Position numbers and translations under genes: made by a program. Under the pieces are notes generated by a model. The model did no database searches and had not been told where the DNA came from. It was given only the letters and a program-made list of their open reading frames with translations. Positions 1 through 10,002 of a stretch of DNA of 64,000 nt are shown here, piece after piece. The stretch's first letter is position 1; every line of letters starts with the position of its first letter. The stretch spans positions 124,001 to 188,000 of the forward strand of contig NZ_JAHCMU010000006.1 in assembly GCF_018449435.1 (NCBI RefSeq), in the 5' to 3' direction. This DNA comes from Flagellimonas sp. 389 (GTDB lineage: Bacteria; Bacteroidota; Bacteroidia; Flavobacteriales; Flavobacteriaceae).

Positions 1-52
1 CAGGTTACCATCAAAGCAATTTATACATCTACCCATTTAAAAAACTTATGAA

Positions 53-3000
53 ATGAAACTTAAATATTCACTTCTAACAACATTAATTTTATTCTCAATT
101 TGTGTACTATCTCAGGATAAAAGCTATTTTTCAGAACTTGTACCGCCAACTCCAGACGTTGCTCAACTGGGACAATATGGGGTGACCCAAGTAGGCAAAT
201 ATACTGGTACGGCCAATGTTAGTGTACCAATACATTCAATCGACCTCGATGGTCTTAATATTCCTATTGCCCTTTCCTATCAGACCGGGGGCATAAAAGT
301 TGCCCAAGAAGCTTCATGGGTAGGTTTGGGATGGAATCTTTCGGCGAATGCAGTCATAACACGTCAAGTAAACGGTTATGATGACCTTGCAAATGGAAAC
401 GGTGCTGTTGGTTATCTTTTTAGTCCAAGCTACAGTCATGATAATTTGACTCCTGCTCAAGAAACTGCAATTTTCAATGCACATTTTAACAACATTCCCC
501 ATGATACGCAGCCTGATCTTTTCACTGCCAATATTTTTGGTGAATCTATTCAATTCCGATTACCAAAGAAGGGAGCAGGAAACACCGTAGAAGCGGTTGT
601 TGTGAACAACAAGGTCTTTAAGGTGTACTACCGTGTCGACGAAAGGGATTTTACCATTGTCAACGGACAAGGATATGAATTCAACTTTGGAAAGGCCAAC
701 AATAATTTCTCGAAAGAGTTTACCACAATTTACAGAAGTGACGGGTCATCATTTTCCTCTGATAATGCTGCTTTGTCGGGTAGTATTGCCTATCAAACCA
801 GTGACAACCTAAGGACGTGGCAAAAAAATTCAGCCTGGCACATTGACAATGTAATCGCACCCTCGGGCAGGACCATTAATTTTACATACGACAAGGTCTC
901 TTACTTTGGTTATCCGAGCTTTTCAGAAAGTTACAACTTTGTCACGTGTACCGGCCTACCTTCCTATAACGGAATGGCATACGTTAATTATGATGGTGAT
1001 ACCTCCAAAGTAGTGAGCTGTTCCATAACTGGTTTCCAGGCATTGCATTTAAAAACGATAAGCGGAGATTTTGGCACAGTAGATTTTGTACTTTCCAATC
1101 GGGAGGATATCTCTTCAAGATACCAAACCAATAGTAATAATTTTCCATCCGTAGTAACCTCAGGCAATCCAATACAGCGATTAACAGGAATCACCATAAA
1201 AAACAGTCTTAACCAAATCATAAAGACGGTAGGTTTTAACCAATCCTATTTTAACAGTGATAAGTCTACGGATACGGGTAGCTATAAAAAAGAAAAATAC
1301 ATCAGGCTAAAATTGGATAGTGTCACGGTCAACGACCAGACCTATTCTTTTGAATATATACAACCAAATGATTTACCCGCCAAAGACAGTAAGGATGTAG
1401 ACTTTTGGGGTTTTTACAATGGAAAATCCAATATGGGCAGAATGCCCTCATTTGGTAGATTGACCTTATGTAGCAACAATCAAAGAGACGTTTTCTTTAA
1501 TCTGAAAGGAGCCAATCGTGGAGCCGATTTTGTATATGGCAAAATAGGATTGCTTAACAAAGTAATCTATCCTACAAAAGGATATACCGAATTTGAGTAC
1601 GAAGGAAATTCTGCACTTGTGGATAAGCCCACATCCGCAGGGTATTCAAATATCAATACCAATTCCTCTGATATTGGCTACAACTATCAGTACCTAAAAC
1701 GTACTTTAACTGATGGATATGAGACCAGATTATCACATGGGGACGTGTTCGAGATTACTACAGCAAACAATCTTCCTTTTGCCTTTAACATATTTGTGGA
1801 TTATTCCATTGCCTGCGCTACTAACCCATGCACTGGAGGAGGTGTAGGCAACCAGGATATGGTAAGAATTGTAAAGCTAGATAATCCAGGAGCTGGCTTA
1901 AAGGAATCAATAAAGTATAGAGCACCTTCCCAAGGAAGTACAATTGTAGAATCTGAAGAATTTAATTTGCCAAATGGCACCTATAGATTTGAACAGCCAT
2001 TTTTTGTATCGCCTCCTGGTGGGGAATTTTTAAGCTATTCAGTAAATGCTTACTTTCTTGACGACCCTTCTGATTCTCCATTTCCTTGGGAAGAGTTTGA
2101 GGTCGGTGGAGTACGTATTAAATATGTAACTAATCGAGATACCAATGGAAGCTTTATCAGTAAAAAGGAGTATGTCTATGAAGAAAGTAATCTAGGGCAA
2201 ATTGTATCCACCGGTAAGCTGATGAACCAATTGGTATACCATTCCAAATATGGTTTTTTGGATTATACCCCCCAAAGTTTTTTAAATGTCTTTACCATGT
2301 CCTCTGGAAGCTCAGTTTCTTTGGATTTCTCTGCACAAGGCAGTCATATTGGCTATGGTTATGTTACGGAAAAGGACATTTCCAAAACAAGTGTTGCCAA
2401 GGGTACTATTCTTACTGCTTATGAAAACCTGCCTAACGAACTGGTCAATTATTTTTTAGGCTCCGTTCCTTTGAGCAACGGACCATATTCGGGAAATCCT
2501 GGAAGTATACAGAATTTGGATGTCCACTATGGTAATGCCTATTTAATTGGGGTTCCCCCTAAAACCTTTAACCATAGAAATGGTAAAGTACTCTGGGAAG
2601 AGACATGGGACAATGCTTTTAATCTGCTAAGACGGACAGATAATACGTATGAAAACTATGTAGTCGACAATATACCTGTGTACAAGGCCTATTTTTCATC
2701 TGTTGGCATGGTGGCCGATCATGGGTATGAGCAAACAAGCGGTCAATTTCTACCTGTAACTGTTCAAAATAACGAACATTTCGAAGGCGATATTCTTTCT
2801 ACCTCAATTACAAATACTTATGAGCCTCAAAAAAACTTGCCCAGAAGTACTTCGACAACAACATCCGAAGATGGTATAACAAGAAAACAAGAGACCTTTT
2901 ACATATTCGATACTGCTCATGGTATTGGTTCTGATCCGCATAGATCTAGCTTATTAGCTTTGAACAAGGTCACCGAACCAGTTCTTATCAGAAGCTACGA

Positions 3001-3505
3001 GAACAGTACACTTCTCTCGCAAACCAAGTTCAAATACGGAAGTTTTTTCGGAGATTATTGGCATACTGAAGTTTTAGAGGCTAAGGATGGTAATCAACTT
3101 ATCCAGCGAATGGACTTCGTCTCCTATGATGACCTGGGAAATTTACTGGAGTACAAACAAACCGACGGGACATCGGTCAGCTATATCTGGGGGTATGACC
3201 AAATGTATCCCGTGGCCAAGGTTGTTAACGCGAACAGATTGGCCATAAATGCGCTTTTTAGCTCAAACTTTCATACAGGAACAGGAGGACTGACGACCGC
3301 TCAGGAAAATACATTGCGAGCAGGATTACCAAATGCGATGATAACCACCTATTCCTATAAACCAGCTGTAGGTGTAACCCGGGTTACTGACCCAAGAGGT
3401 AACATTATCAAGTACGAATACGATACAAATAATCGCCTCATTAATACAAAAGACAGGGACGATAAAATCATCACTGACTATACCTATCACTACAAAGGAC
3501 AATAA
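53..3505 (+). CDS. Large secreted YD/RHS-type repeat protein without a core domain
   Basis: Protein of 1150 residues with a clear signal peptide (about residues 1-20, hydrophobic LLTTLILFSICVLSQ). The N-terminal third has the pattern common in Bacteroidota RHS partner proteins: a PVPIHSIDLDGLNIPIALSYQ-like strand segment, then GLGWNLSANAVITR. The last 120 residues carry YD-repeat signatures such as YDDLGNLLEY and DPRGNIIKYEYD. It lacks the hyperconserved core and any variable toxin tip, ending at YHYKGQ. It precedes the lipocalin-like gene and the core-bearing RHS gene in the same direction. By analogy with other RHS systems it could form part of the export shell; that role is inferred. The start ATG is chosen because the signal peptide begins there. 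Confidence 0.8.
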   Translation: MKLKYSLLTTLILFSICVLSQDKSYFSELVPPTPDVAQLGQYGVTQVGKYTGTANVSVPIHSIDLDGLNIPIALSYQTGGIKVAQEASWVGLGWNLSANAVITRQVNGYDDLANGNGAVGYLFSPSYSHDNLTPAQETAIFNAHFNNIPHDTQPDLFTANIFGESIQFRLPKKGAGNTVEAVVVNNKVFKVYYRVDERDFTIVNGQGYEFNFGKANNNFSKEFTTIYRSDGSSFSSDNAALSGSIAYQTSDNLRTWQKNSAWHIDNVIAPSGRTINFTYDKVSYFGYPSFSESYNFVTCTGLPSYNGMAYVNYDGDTSKVVSCSITGFQALHLKTISGDFGTVDFVLSNREDISSRYQTNSNNFPSVVTSGNPIQRLTGITIKNSLNQIIKTVGFNQSYFNSDKSTDTGSYKKEKYIRLKLDSVTVNDQTYSFEYIQPNDLPAKDSKDVDFWGFYNGKSNMGRMPSFGRLTLCSNNQRDVFFNLKGANRGADFVYGKIGLLNKVIYPTKGYTEFEYEGNSALVDKPTSAGYSNINTNSSDIGYNYQYLKRTLTDGYETRLSHGDVFEITTANNLPFAFNIFVDYSIACATNPCTGGGVGNQDMVRIVKLDNPGAGLKESIKYRAPSQGSTIVESEEFNLPNGTYRFEQPFFVSPPGGEFLSYSVNAYFLDDPSDSPFPWEEFEVGGVRIKYVTNRDTNGSFISKKEYVYEESNLGQIVSTGKLMNQLVYHSKYGFLDYTPQSFLNVFTMSSGSSVSLDFSAQGSHIGYGYVTEKDISKTSVAKGTILTAYENLPNELVNYFLGSVPLSNGPYSGNPGSIQNLDVHYGNAYLIGVPPKTFNHRNGKVLWEETWDNAFNLLRRTDNTYENYVVDNIPVYKAYFSSVGMVADHGYEQTSGQFLPVTVQNNEHFEGDILSTSITNTYEPQKNLPRSTSTTTSEDGITRKQETFYIFDTAHGIGSDPHRSSLLALNKVTEPVLIRSYENSTLLSQTKFKYGSFFGDYWHTEVLEAKDGNQLIQRMDFVSYDDLGNLLEYKQTDGTSVSYIWGYDQMYPVAKVVNANRLAINALFSSNFHTGTGGLTTAQENTLRAGLPNAMITTYSYKPAVGVTRVTDPRGNIIKYEYDTNNRLINTKDRDDKIITDYTYHYKGQ

Positions 3506-3515
3506 ACTCAAACCG

Positions 3516-3989
3516 ATGATGAAAAAAAAGAAGCAAACCCATTCTGAAATTGGAAGAACAGGTATCTCGTACCTGTTACTTCTGGTGATTACTTGTACGA
3601 GCATTAATGCCCAAAAAATTGAGGGTCAAAACTATCTACTGGGAACATGGACTTTTGACAGTACAAGTCTTAAAAACTATATGGAGAATGAATCAAAACA
3701 AAGATTGGATTCATTGCCAAATGTCAAAGCCGTCTTTAAAGAGGCATATGAAGGTAGAAAGGAAACCTTTATGCCGAATGGAGAACATCTGACAACATTG
3801 ACCGATGGTCGAAACACCAAGTCAAAATGGGCTTTAGATGAAAGTGGTATTCTTTTAATCAGTTATGTGGACGGATTTGTACAACGTTACCGGATTTCGG
3901 TCTTAACGGAAAAAGAAATTGTACTTGTGCCGATAAATACGGGAGATACGAGACCATTTATGACCGAGCTACACTTTTTCAAAAACTAA
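3516..3989 (+). CDS. Small secreted lipocalin-like protein in the RHS operon
   Basis: Protein of 157 residues. After a lysine-rich start there is a hydrophobic segment (GISYLLLLVITCTSINAQ, about 16-33) that looks like a signal peptide. The mature part has NYLLGTWTFDST, GRNTKSKWALDESGILL and a strand-rich tail, as in lipocalin-like 'lipid/copper resistance' style beta-barrels of Bacteroidota. It starts 10 bases after the preceding gene and ends 12 bases before the RHS-core gene, so the three are probably co-transcribed. The fold is inferred from sequence pattern only. Its role in the RHS system is unknown. Confidence 0.65.
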   Translation: MMKKKKQTHSEIGRTGISYLLLLVITCTSINAQKIEGQNYLLGTWTFDSTSLKNYMENESKQRLDSLPNVKAVFKEAYEGRKETFMPNGEHLTTLTDGRNTKSKWALDESGILLISYVDGFVQRYRISVLTEKEIVLVPINTGDTRPFMTELHFFKN

Positions 3990-4001
3990 AACAACCCACC
4001 C

Positions 4002-7000
4002 ATGCAAAATCTAACACACAACAAATACTTTATTACGCCATTTTTTGGGTTATTGGTATCGTTTTTATGCTGCTCTTTTGCCTATGGCCAGTATGCCATA
4101 ATTGGACCATCAAGTGCTACTGCAGGACAAACCAAGAATTATACGCTTTCAGGTCCGTCACTTATTTATAATACTTGGTCCGTGAACAACGGGGGAACCA
4201 TTGTTTCCAGTTCCGATTATCAAATTACGGTAAAGTTCAACAATGGGGGAAACACGACTATATCCGCAAGTATCTTAGGACCAGGATGGACCGGCTACGG
4301 AGCTTCCAAAATCGTTGCAGTTTCAGGGGGGATACCTGGAACACCTCCTAGCCCTTCCATTGCTAGTAATAATTGCGGACAGGCCTTATTAGAGCGGAAC
4401 GGTTCGCCAGGTAATGGGATTACATGGTACTGGCAGGGAAAGACATCCAATGGAACAAGCACGACAAAAGGGTCAGGTACTACTTATGTTCCCAATGAAG
4501 GTAATGGTACCTACTACATTCGCGCACGGAACAGTTCAGGTCAATGGAGTACAGGTTCTGGAAGCCGATCTGTTACAATACGGAACTTTTCCGCAGGGTC
4601 AGTCTCTGGGGACCAAACTATTTGTTATGGTGGTGACCCTATTACCTTTAGTAACGTACAAGGCCCCAGCGGAGGGGATGGATATAGCATACAATGGATG
4701 TCTTCTACTAATAATGGGCAAACTGGATGGCTGCCTATTAGTGGAGCAACATTATACACCTACAATCCTCCACCAAACCTCACCAAAACGACTTGGTATA
4801 GGAGAAGGGTCACTTCCTGTGGCCAGAACCTTTATTCTTCTGGTACAAAGAAGATAAAGGTTACGGTTCTTCCCGATTTGGATGCTGGATCCATAAACGG
4901 AGTGGCCCCTATTTGTGAAGGAGAAAGTCCAGGTCAATTAAGCAATACTGCTCTCGCATCTGGTGGGAATAATAGTTATTCCTATCAATGGCAGGTTTCC
5001 AATAATGGTACCAGTGGATGGGCTAATGTTTCCGGTGCAAGCTCTTCCTCCTATACTCCAGGTACGCTCTCCTCAGATAAGTGGTATCGTAGAAGGGTAA
5101 TTTCATGCAGTCAGACAAAATATTCAAATAAAACAAAAGTAGTTGTAAAACCATTACAGACGTATTATAGCGATGTGGACAATGATGGACTCGGAGATCC
5201 ATTGAACTCAGTTCAAGATTGTGAGCAACCTGCTGGTTATGTTACCAATGCTTCAGATAACTGCACAAACATTTCTGACCCGTTCAACGAGTGTACCCCT
5301 CCTTTGAACAGCGACCCACAAACACATAATTACATCTACTCCCGAACGTATCAAAAACCAACTTCTTCGATACCCACATCAAAATTTGAAGATAACGATG
5401 ACTATATCCAGAGCATCACCTACTATGATGGAATAGGGAGGCCACGACAACAAGTAGGAATACGACAATCGCCTGATTCCCTAGATATTGTGACCCATAT
5501 AGGTTACGATGAATATGGCAGAAAAATAAAAGACTGGCTGCCTTTCCACGAGCCTACCGAAACCAGGGGATACTTTAGGACCGGTGATTTGGAAGCGTCT
5601 ACAAGGGACTACCATAAACTTAAGTATGCGGACGACTTTCCCAATATGTCCAATATCGCTGTCAATGCCTATTCTCAAAAGGAATTTGAAGCATCACCTT
5701 TAAATAGGGTCCTCAAACAAGCCGCCCCGGGAAAGGATTGGAAAATGGGCAATGGACATGAGATGGAATTTGATTATGATACAAATAGTACCAATGAGGT
5801 GCGTCACTTTTCCGTTGCCTTTAGCGGTGGTGATACCGAGGCTCCCCAGTTGGTCAACCATGGTCATTATTCGGCCAAGGCTCTCTATAAAACCATAACC
5901 TATGACGAGAACCATGATGGTTCGGCCTCCAAACTGCACACCACCGAGGAGTTTACCGATAAGCTCGGCAGAGTCGTTCTCAAACGGGCCTATGGAGAAG
6001 TGGGGTCGCCGAGCGTAGTCGAGGCGCACGACACCCATTACGTATACGACAAATACGGGAACCTAACCTACGTCATCCCTCCCAAGGTAACCGTGGACAA
6101 TGTAAGCAGCGTAGAACTTAACGAGCTCTGCTATCAGTACAAATACGATCATCGCAACCGCTTGGTGGAAAAAAAGCTGCCGGGCAAGGGCTGGGAACAT
6201 ATCGTCTATAATACTTTGGACCAACCCGTCATGACCCAAGATTCCGTGCAGCGGACCAACAACCAATGGTCCTACACCAAGTACGATGCTTTTAGCAGGG
6301 TGGTACTGGCGGGAATACTGGACCTTAACGTAACACGCACCCAGGCACAGACCAATGTGGAAAATGCCGCTGCCCAGTACGAGGAACGTGTGGGAGATGT
6401 GTATACGAACAATGCCTACCCTTCCATCTTCAACAGTTTTGGCGTGCCACAAATACATGTCCTCAACTTTTACGATGACTATGAATTCCCGCTTTTTGGC
6501 TATTCACTTCCCACTACGGTACTGGGACAAACAGTTACACAGAACGTAAAAGGTCTGCCCACCGGTGGGGGCGTATTGGTGCTGGACGGCAACGATGACA
6601 AATGGATAAGATGGGCCAAGGCCTACGACGAAAAGGGAAGGGTGATCGTTGAGGGAAATATTGATGAACTGACACAGACTTTTAAGCAAATTGAGACCAA
6701 ACTGGATTTTGTGGGCAGGCCCGAACAGGTGGTCACCACCCATACCAAAGGAGCCAGTCCACCATTGGTGACCACGGACAACTTTGAGTACGACCATATG
6801 GGCAGGCTCACCAAACAAATCCAGACCATAGGGGCCCATACCGAGACCTTGGTGGAGCACACCTATGACGAACTGGGACAACTGGTACAGAAGAAAGTGG
6901 GTGGCGGTCTACAGACAGTTGACTACGATCACAACGTAAGGGGATGGCTCAAGCGTATCAACGACCCTTCGAGCATGGGCGATGACCTTTTTGCTTTTGG

Positions 7001-8729
7001 GATAAACTATAACACGGTCGACCATGGGGGAACACCACTGTACAACGGCAACATAGCCGAGACCAAGTGGCGGACTGCCAACACCTACAATGGATTGCGA
7101 TGGTATCATTATGGTTACGATGCCCTCAACCGGATTACCAGTGCCATGGATAATTTTGCGGCACGTAACATTGCATTGACCTATGATAAAATGGGCAATA
7201 TCAAGACCTTGGACAGGAACGGGCACATCAACAGTGGGGCCACGAGTTTTGGGCCCATGGACAGGTTGGTGTACTCCTATGACGCCGGGAACAAGCTGAC
7301 AAAGGTACTTGACAATGGAAACAATACCTATGGTTTTGTTGATGGCACTAACCAGACCATAGAATATACCTACGACGGCAACGGCAACTTAAAATCAGAT
7401 TTGAACAAGGGCATCACAAACATTGATTACAACCATTTAAGCTTGCCCATGAGCATTTCGATAAACGGCAACGGCAACAACGGCACCATTTCGTATATTT
7501 ACGATGCCACGGGGACCAAGTTGCAAAAGACCGTGGGAAGTTCTGTGACAGACTATGCGGGCAACTACGTATACCAAAACGGGCAGCTACAGTTCTTTAA
7601 CCACCCAGAGGGCTATGTGACCCCAGATGGACAGGGTAGCTACGATTACGTGTACAACTATGTTGACCATTTGGGCAATGTACGGTTGAGCTTTATGGAC
7701 AACAACGGCACCACAGAGATTGTGGAGGAGAACAACTACTACCCCTTTGGCCTAAAGCACAAAGGCTATAACGATGGGGTCTCCCCCTTGGGTAACAGTG
7801 TAGCTAAAAAGTGGAAGTACAATGGTATGGAATACGACGAGAGCCTGGGACTGGAAACCTATGACTTTGGCGCCAGGAACTACGACCCGGCATTGGGCAG
7901 GTGGATGAACATAGACCCCTTGGCCGAGCAGATGAGAAGGCATTCTCCTTACAACTATGCCTATAACAACCCTGTAGCGTTTATTGACCCTGATGGGATG
8001 TTGAGCTTTGCTTCTTATGGATCCTCTTTTGGGATGTGGAGCCTTAGCATTTTTGGCAGTATGTTCACCGAGTCGGAGGCAGCACAAGAACGTAGGGCAA
8101 GACAGGATATTTATGATGCCATTGATACTGCATTGGCGGATAGTGGCGTTAGCGATACAGATAATTCTTCGCAACAAGATTGTACTGACTGTCCCGAAAA
8201 GATAAATTTACAAAGTAAAGACGTAAATACTATCGTTGATGGATTTGTAGAGTGGGCAATTTACATAAGGGACAACAATGACAAGCTCATTTATTTAAGC
8301 GATATGGTTTCATTAGAAACAAATTCAGGATCAAAGTCTATTAAGAAAGGAGCTGCAGCGCTGGGATACGATTCAGAAGCCATAAAAAGTTCAGGGACTC
8401 GGTCATATCAGGGAACATCATTAGTTTTGTTCACAGATAAGCATTATATTAAGTCCAATGATGTTGGTTCACAAGTAGCAGATGTTTATGTTCCTGGTAA
8501 AAGTATTTATGGAAGTAGAGGCTTTGATATTACTGTTCTAGGGCGCAGGCTCTATGGAAATAGTGGACCTAGATCTATTTTAACTTTGAAAGTATACGAC
8601 GAAAAAGTTCGTGATAAAATATCCAATAGGATATTTTATCCACCTCTTATTAAAACAATCAAGCATCCAGATGGAACCGAAGAAACTTATTTTAGAAAAG
8701 GGCATCCTTTTAATCCTAAAAAAAATTAA
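4002..8729 (+). CDS. RHS repeat-associated core protein with variable C-terminal tip
   Basis: Protein of 1575 residues. Order: signal peptide to about residue 30; a PKD/Ig-like domain (31-95); two tandem Ig-like modules (about 195-385, each with QW, a WYRRRV motif and paired cysteines); a thrombospondin-3-like calcium segment (DVDNDGLGD, about 390); a DUF6443-type N-terminal RHS module (about 440-520, YYDGIGRPRQQV); YD repeats to about 1215; and the hyperconserved RHS core from HLGNVRLSF (about 1221) through YGARNYDP-like, GRWMNIDPLAE and DPDGM (1329-1333). The tip after DPDGM is about 242 residues, AT-richer than the core, and not recognised. Such tips are usually toxins released by core-mediated autoproteolysis; toxicity here is inferred. 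The following lipoprotein gene is the likely immunity partner. Confidence 0.88.
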   Translation: MQNLTHNKYFITPFFGLLVSFLCCSFAYGQYAIIGPSSATAGQTKNYTLSGPSLIYNTWSVNNGGTIVSSSDYQITVKFNNGGNTTISASILGPGWTGYGASKIVAVSGGIPGTPPSPSIASNNCGQALLERNGSPGNGITWYWQGKTSNGTSTTKGSGTTYVPNEGNGTYYIRARNSSGQWSTGSGSRSVTIRNFSAGSVSGDQTICYGGDPITFSNVQGPSGGDGYSIQWMSSTNNGQTGWLPISGATLYTYNPPPNLTKTTWYRRRVTSCGQNLYSSGTKKIKVTVLPDLDAGSINGVAPICEGESPGQLSNTALASGGNNSYSYQWQVSNNGTSGWANVSGASSSSYTPGTLSSDKWYRRRVISCSQTKYSNKTKVVVKPLQTYYSDVDNDGLGDPLNSVQDCEQPAGYVTNASDNCTNISDPFNECTPPLNSDPQTHNYIYSRTYQKPTSSIPTSKFEDNDDYIQSITYYDGIGRPRQQVGIRQSPDSLDIVTHIGYDEYGRKIKDWLPFHEPTETRGYFRTGDLEASTRDYHKLKYADDFPNMSNIAVNAYSQKEFEASPLNRVLKQAAPGKDWKMGNGHEMEFDYDTNSTNEVRHFSVAFSGGDTEAPQLVNHGHYSAKALYKTITYDENHDGSASKLHTTEEFTDKLGRVVLKRAYGEVGSPSVVEAHDTHYVYDKYGNLTYVIPPKVTVDNVSSVELNELCYQYKYDHRNRLVEKKLPGKGWEHIVYNTLDQPVMTQDSVQRTNNQWSYTKYDAFSRVVLAGILDLNVTRTQAQTNVENAAAQYEERVGDVYTNNAYPSIFNSFGVPQIHVLNFYDDYEFPLFGYSLPTTVLGQTVTQNVKGLPTGGGVLVLDGNDDKWIRWAKAYDEKGRVIVEGNIDELTQTFKQIETKLDFVGRPEQVVTTHTKGASPPLVTTDNFEYDHMGRLTKQIQTIGAHTETLVEHTYDELGQLVQKKVGGGLQTVDYDHNVRGWLKRINDPSSMGDDLFAFGINYNTVDHGGTPLYNGNIAETKWRTANTYNGLRWYHYGYDALNRITSAMDNFAARNIALTYDKMGNIKTLDRNGHINSGATSFGPMDRLVYSYDAGNKLTKVLDNGNNTYGFVDGTNQTIEYTYDGNGNLKSDLNKGITNIDYNHLSLPMSISINGNGNNGTISYIYDATGTKLQKTVGSSVTDYAGNYVYQNGQLQFFNHPEGYVTPDGQGSYDYVYNYVDHLGNVRLSFMDNNGTTEIVEENNYYPFGLKHKGYNDGVSPLGNSVAKKWKYNGMEYDESLGLETYDFGARNYDPALGRWMNIDPLAEQMRRHSPYNYAYNNPVAFIDPDGMLSFASYGSSFGMWSLSIFGSMFTESEAAQERRARQDIYDAIDTALADSGVSDTDNSSQQDCTDCPEKINLQSKDVNTIVDGFVEWAIYIRDNNDKLIYLSDMVSLETNSGSKSIKKGAAALGYDSEAIKSSGTRSYQGTSLVLFTDKHYIKSNDVGSQVADVYVPGKSIYGSRGFDITVLGRRLYGNSGPRSILTLKVYDEKVRDKISNRIFYPPLIKTIKHPDGTEETYFRKGHPFNPKKN

Positions 8730-8751
8730 TATGTTTAGAAAAAGTAGGGTG

Positions 8752-9192
8752 ATGAAAAATTCTATTTGTATCGTTATACTGTTGTTATCCTATTCATGTA
8801 ATTCTCAAAGTAGCATTGAAGATGAATTAAAGGGAAACTGGTATCCAGGATATTTAGGCGATTTGAATGAAGATTATACAGAGTTTTACATTGATAAAGA
8901 TAAAATATACTATTTTAACTTATTAAGTGAAACCATTACAAAAAGTGACTATTACATATCTGATTCCTTTCTGTTTTTAAAAAAAAATCAACAAAAAGAA
9001 TTTGAAAAGATGGGTTCAATTTATATTTTGAATGACACATTATATATTGAAAATCAAGGAACAAAAAGTTTCTTTTTAAAACAGATGTCAACTCCAACAT
9101 TAGAAAGTTTCATTAAAAAGAAAGTTGACTTGGATGATTTTTTTGATGCTTATCTAAAAAGAATAACTACTTGGAATGAGAATAAATCCTAA
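8752..9192 (+). CDS. Candidate immunity lipoprotein for the RHS tip
   Basis: Protein of 146 residues starting MKNSICIVILLLSYSC, a lipoprotein signal peptide with the lipobox cysteine at position 16. An in-frame ATG at 8731 would add seven charged residues; the inner ATG is preferred because it starts the signal peptide directly. It begins 22 bases after the RHS-core gene stops, the usual position of an immunity gene. The mature protein (GNWYPGYLGDLNEDYTEFYIDKDKI...) looks like a small beta-rich domain with an acidic C-terminal helix. It is not assigned to a named immunity family. An envelope location would suit a tip acting in the periplasm, which is inference. Confidence 0.6.
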   Translation: MKNSICIVILLLSYSCNSQSSIEDELKGNWYPGYLGDLNEDYTEFYIDKDKIYYFNLLSETITKSDYYISDSFLFLKKNQQKEFEKMGSIYILNDTLYIENQGTKSFFLKQMSTPTLESFIKKKVDLDDFFDAYLKRITTWNENKS

Positions 9193-9224
9193 AAATAATG
9201 GTACTCCAGATTCCTGCTTGTTCC

Positions 9225-9345
9225 TCCCCTTCTACCGCTAGTCTGCGACTAATGGCAAAGAGCAAGAGTGAGTAAAAGCAAAAGCCACGGCGATAACGCT
9301 GTGGCTTTTGATTATTTTACCAGCAGATATAAACTGGCTGGAGCG
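9225..9345 (+). repeat. Inter-cassette hairpin element, copy A
   Basis: Non-coding stretch between the first immunity gene and the first orphan tip. It contains hairpin I (CCGCTAGTC, loop TGC, GACTAATGG at 9235-9255), hairpin II (9280-9309, 13-bp stem, loop ATAA) and an imperfect hairpin III (CCAG...CTGG, about 9320-9341). It shares its order and much of its sequence with copy B at 10003-10136, including GCTACCGCTAGTCT-like, AATGGCAAAG and GATTATTTTAC blocks. Confidence 0.6.
9280..9309 (+). terminator. Rho-independent-like terminator (hairpin II of copy A)
   Basis: A 13-bp stem, AAAAGCCACGGCG, closes over loop ATAA with CGCTGTGGCTTTT; all positions pair, with one G-T wobble, and the 3' arm ends in T4. 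It would end transcription from the RHS operon after its immunity gene. The flanking A and T runs make it potentially bidirectional. Confidence 0.6.
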
Positions 9346-9662
9346 TGGGGAAGAACGATAGACTAAATTTTAGTAAAGCTCTGGATGGAGCTACAGTTGA
9401 AGGCCCAATACCTTTCGAAGGTGCCCTTAGAAGTAATTATGGTCGTTTTATGAAAAGTATACCTGCAAATTCCAAATCGAATGCCTCTTATCATTTATTA
9501 AATGATGGAAGTTATTTATTTCGGGCAAATTCACCAGGCGAAGTGCCTGGATCTAGTGCTCTTTATATTAAAAAGGTTAATGCTCAAGGCACCACAACTA
9601 ATTTTTATAAAATCACATATGCCCCAGATGGAAGCACTATTCACGTTAAACCAAAACTCTAG
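9345..9662 (+). CDS. Orphan RHS C-terminal tip fragment 1
   Basis: Open frame of 105 codons whose only plausible start is GTG; the frame is open back to 9333, just after an in-frame TAA. There is no signal peptide and no RHS core. The C-terminal half (YLFRANSPGEVPGSSALYI, then TTTNFYKITYAPDGSTIHVK) has the compact PGSxA...GxT...TYxPxG...HVK pattern I associate with C-terminal tips of polymorphic toxins. It is followed 6 bases later by a candidate immunity gene. It may be a displaced tip kept as a silent cassette, or a decaying remnant; expression on its own is doubtful. Confidence 0.5.
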   Translation: MGKNDRLNFSKALDGATVEGPIPFEGALRSNYGRFMKSIPANSKSNASYHLLNDGSYLFRANSPGEVPGSSALYIKKVNAQGTTTNFYKITYAPDGSTIHVKPKL

Positions 9663-9668
9663 TCAAAA

Positions 9669-10001
9669 ATGAGAAATAGGAAAGAAGTATTAAAGGATTT
9701 GGTATTGCTTCGTGGTAAAATCGAGGATTTGTCAATGGAATTGAAGAAGTATCCTTGGGATTCAGAAGCTCCAATTCTTAAATTCAAAAGAAAAGACCTT
9801 ATACATGTTGTCAAAAAATTTATTGACTACCATATTTCTTTTGATACCTTGACAAATTGGGCTAATGCCCTTGAATGTAGGGAAGACTTAGAATTTGAAA
9901 GTGATGATGTAAAAGAGATTATTTTTAAGTTAGCCAATCCAGAAATAAATATTGTAACGACTAAAATAAAGTTAGAGGAATTCATCAAAGATTTCAGATG
10001 A
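9669..10001 (+). CDS. Candidate immunity protein of orphan cassette 1
   Basis: Acidic, probably all-helical protein of 110 residues with no signal peptide, starting MRNRKEVLKDLVLLRGKIED. A central HVVKKFIDYHISFDTLTNWANALECREDLEFE segment and the closing IFKLANPEIN stretch resemble small helical immunity proteins beside RHS and CDI tips, but I cannot give a family name. It starts 6 bases after the orphan tip stops, and copy B of the hairpin element follows directly. The function is inferred from position. Confidence 0.6.
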   Translation: MRNRKEVLKDLVLLRGKIEDLSMELKKYPWDSEAPILKFKRKDLIHVVKKFIDYHISFDTLTNWANALECREDLEFESDDVKEIIFKLANPEINIVTTKIKLEEFIKDFR

Positions 10002-10002
10002 C

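Noticed and set aside
5700..7226. Long minus-strand open frames opposite the RHS core
   Set aside because: They lack start context and protein-like composition; they arise from the GC-richer, repetitive coding strand of the RHS gene.
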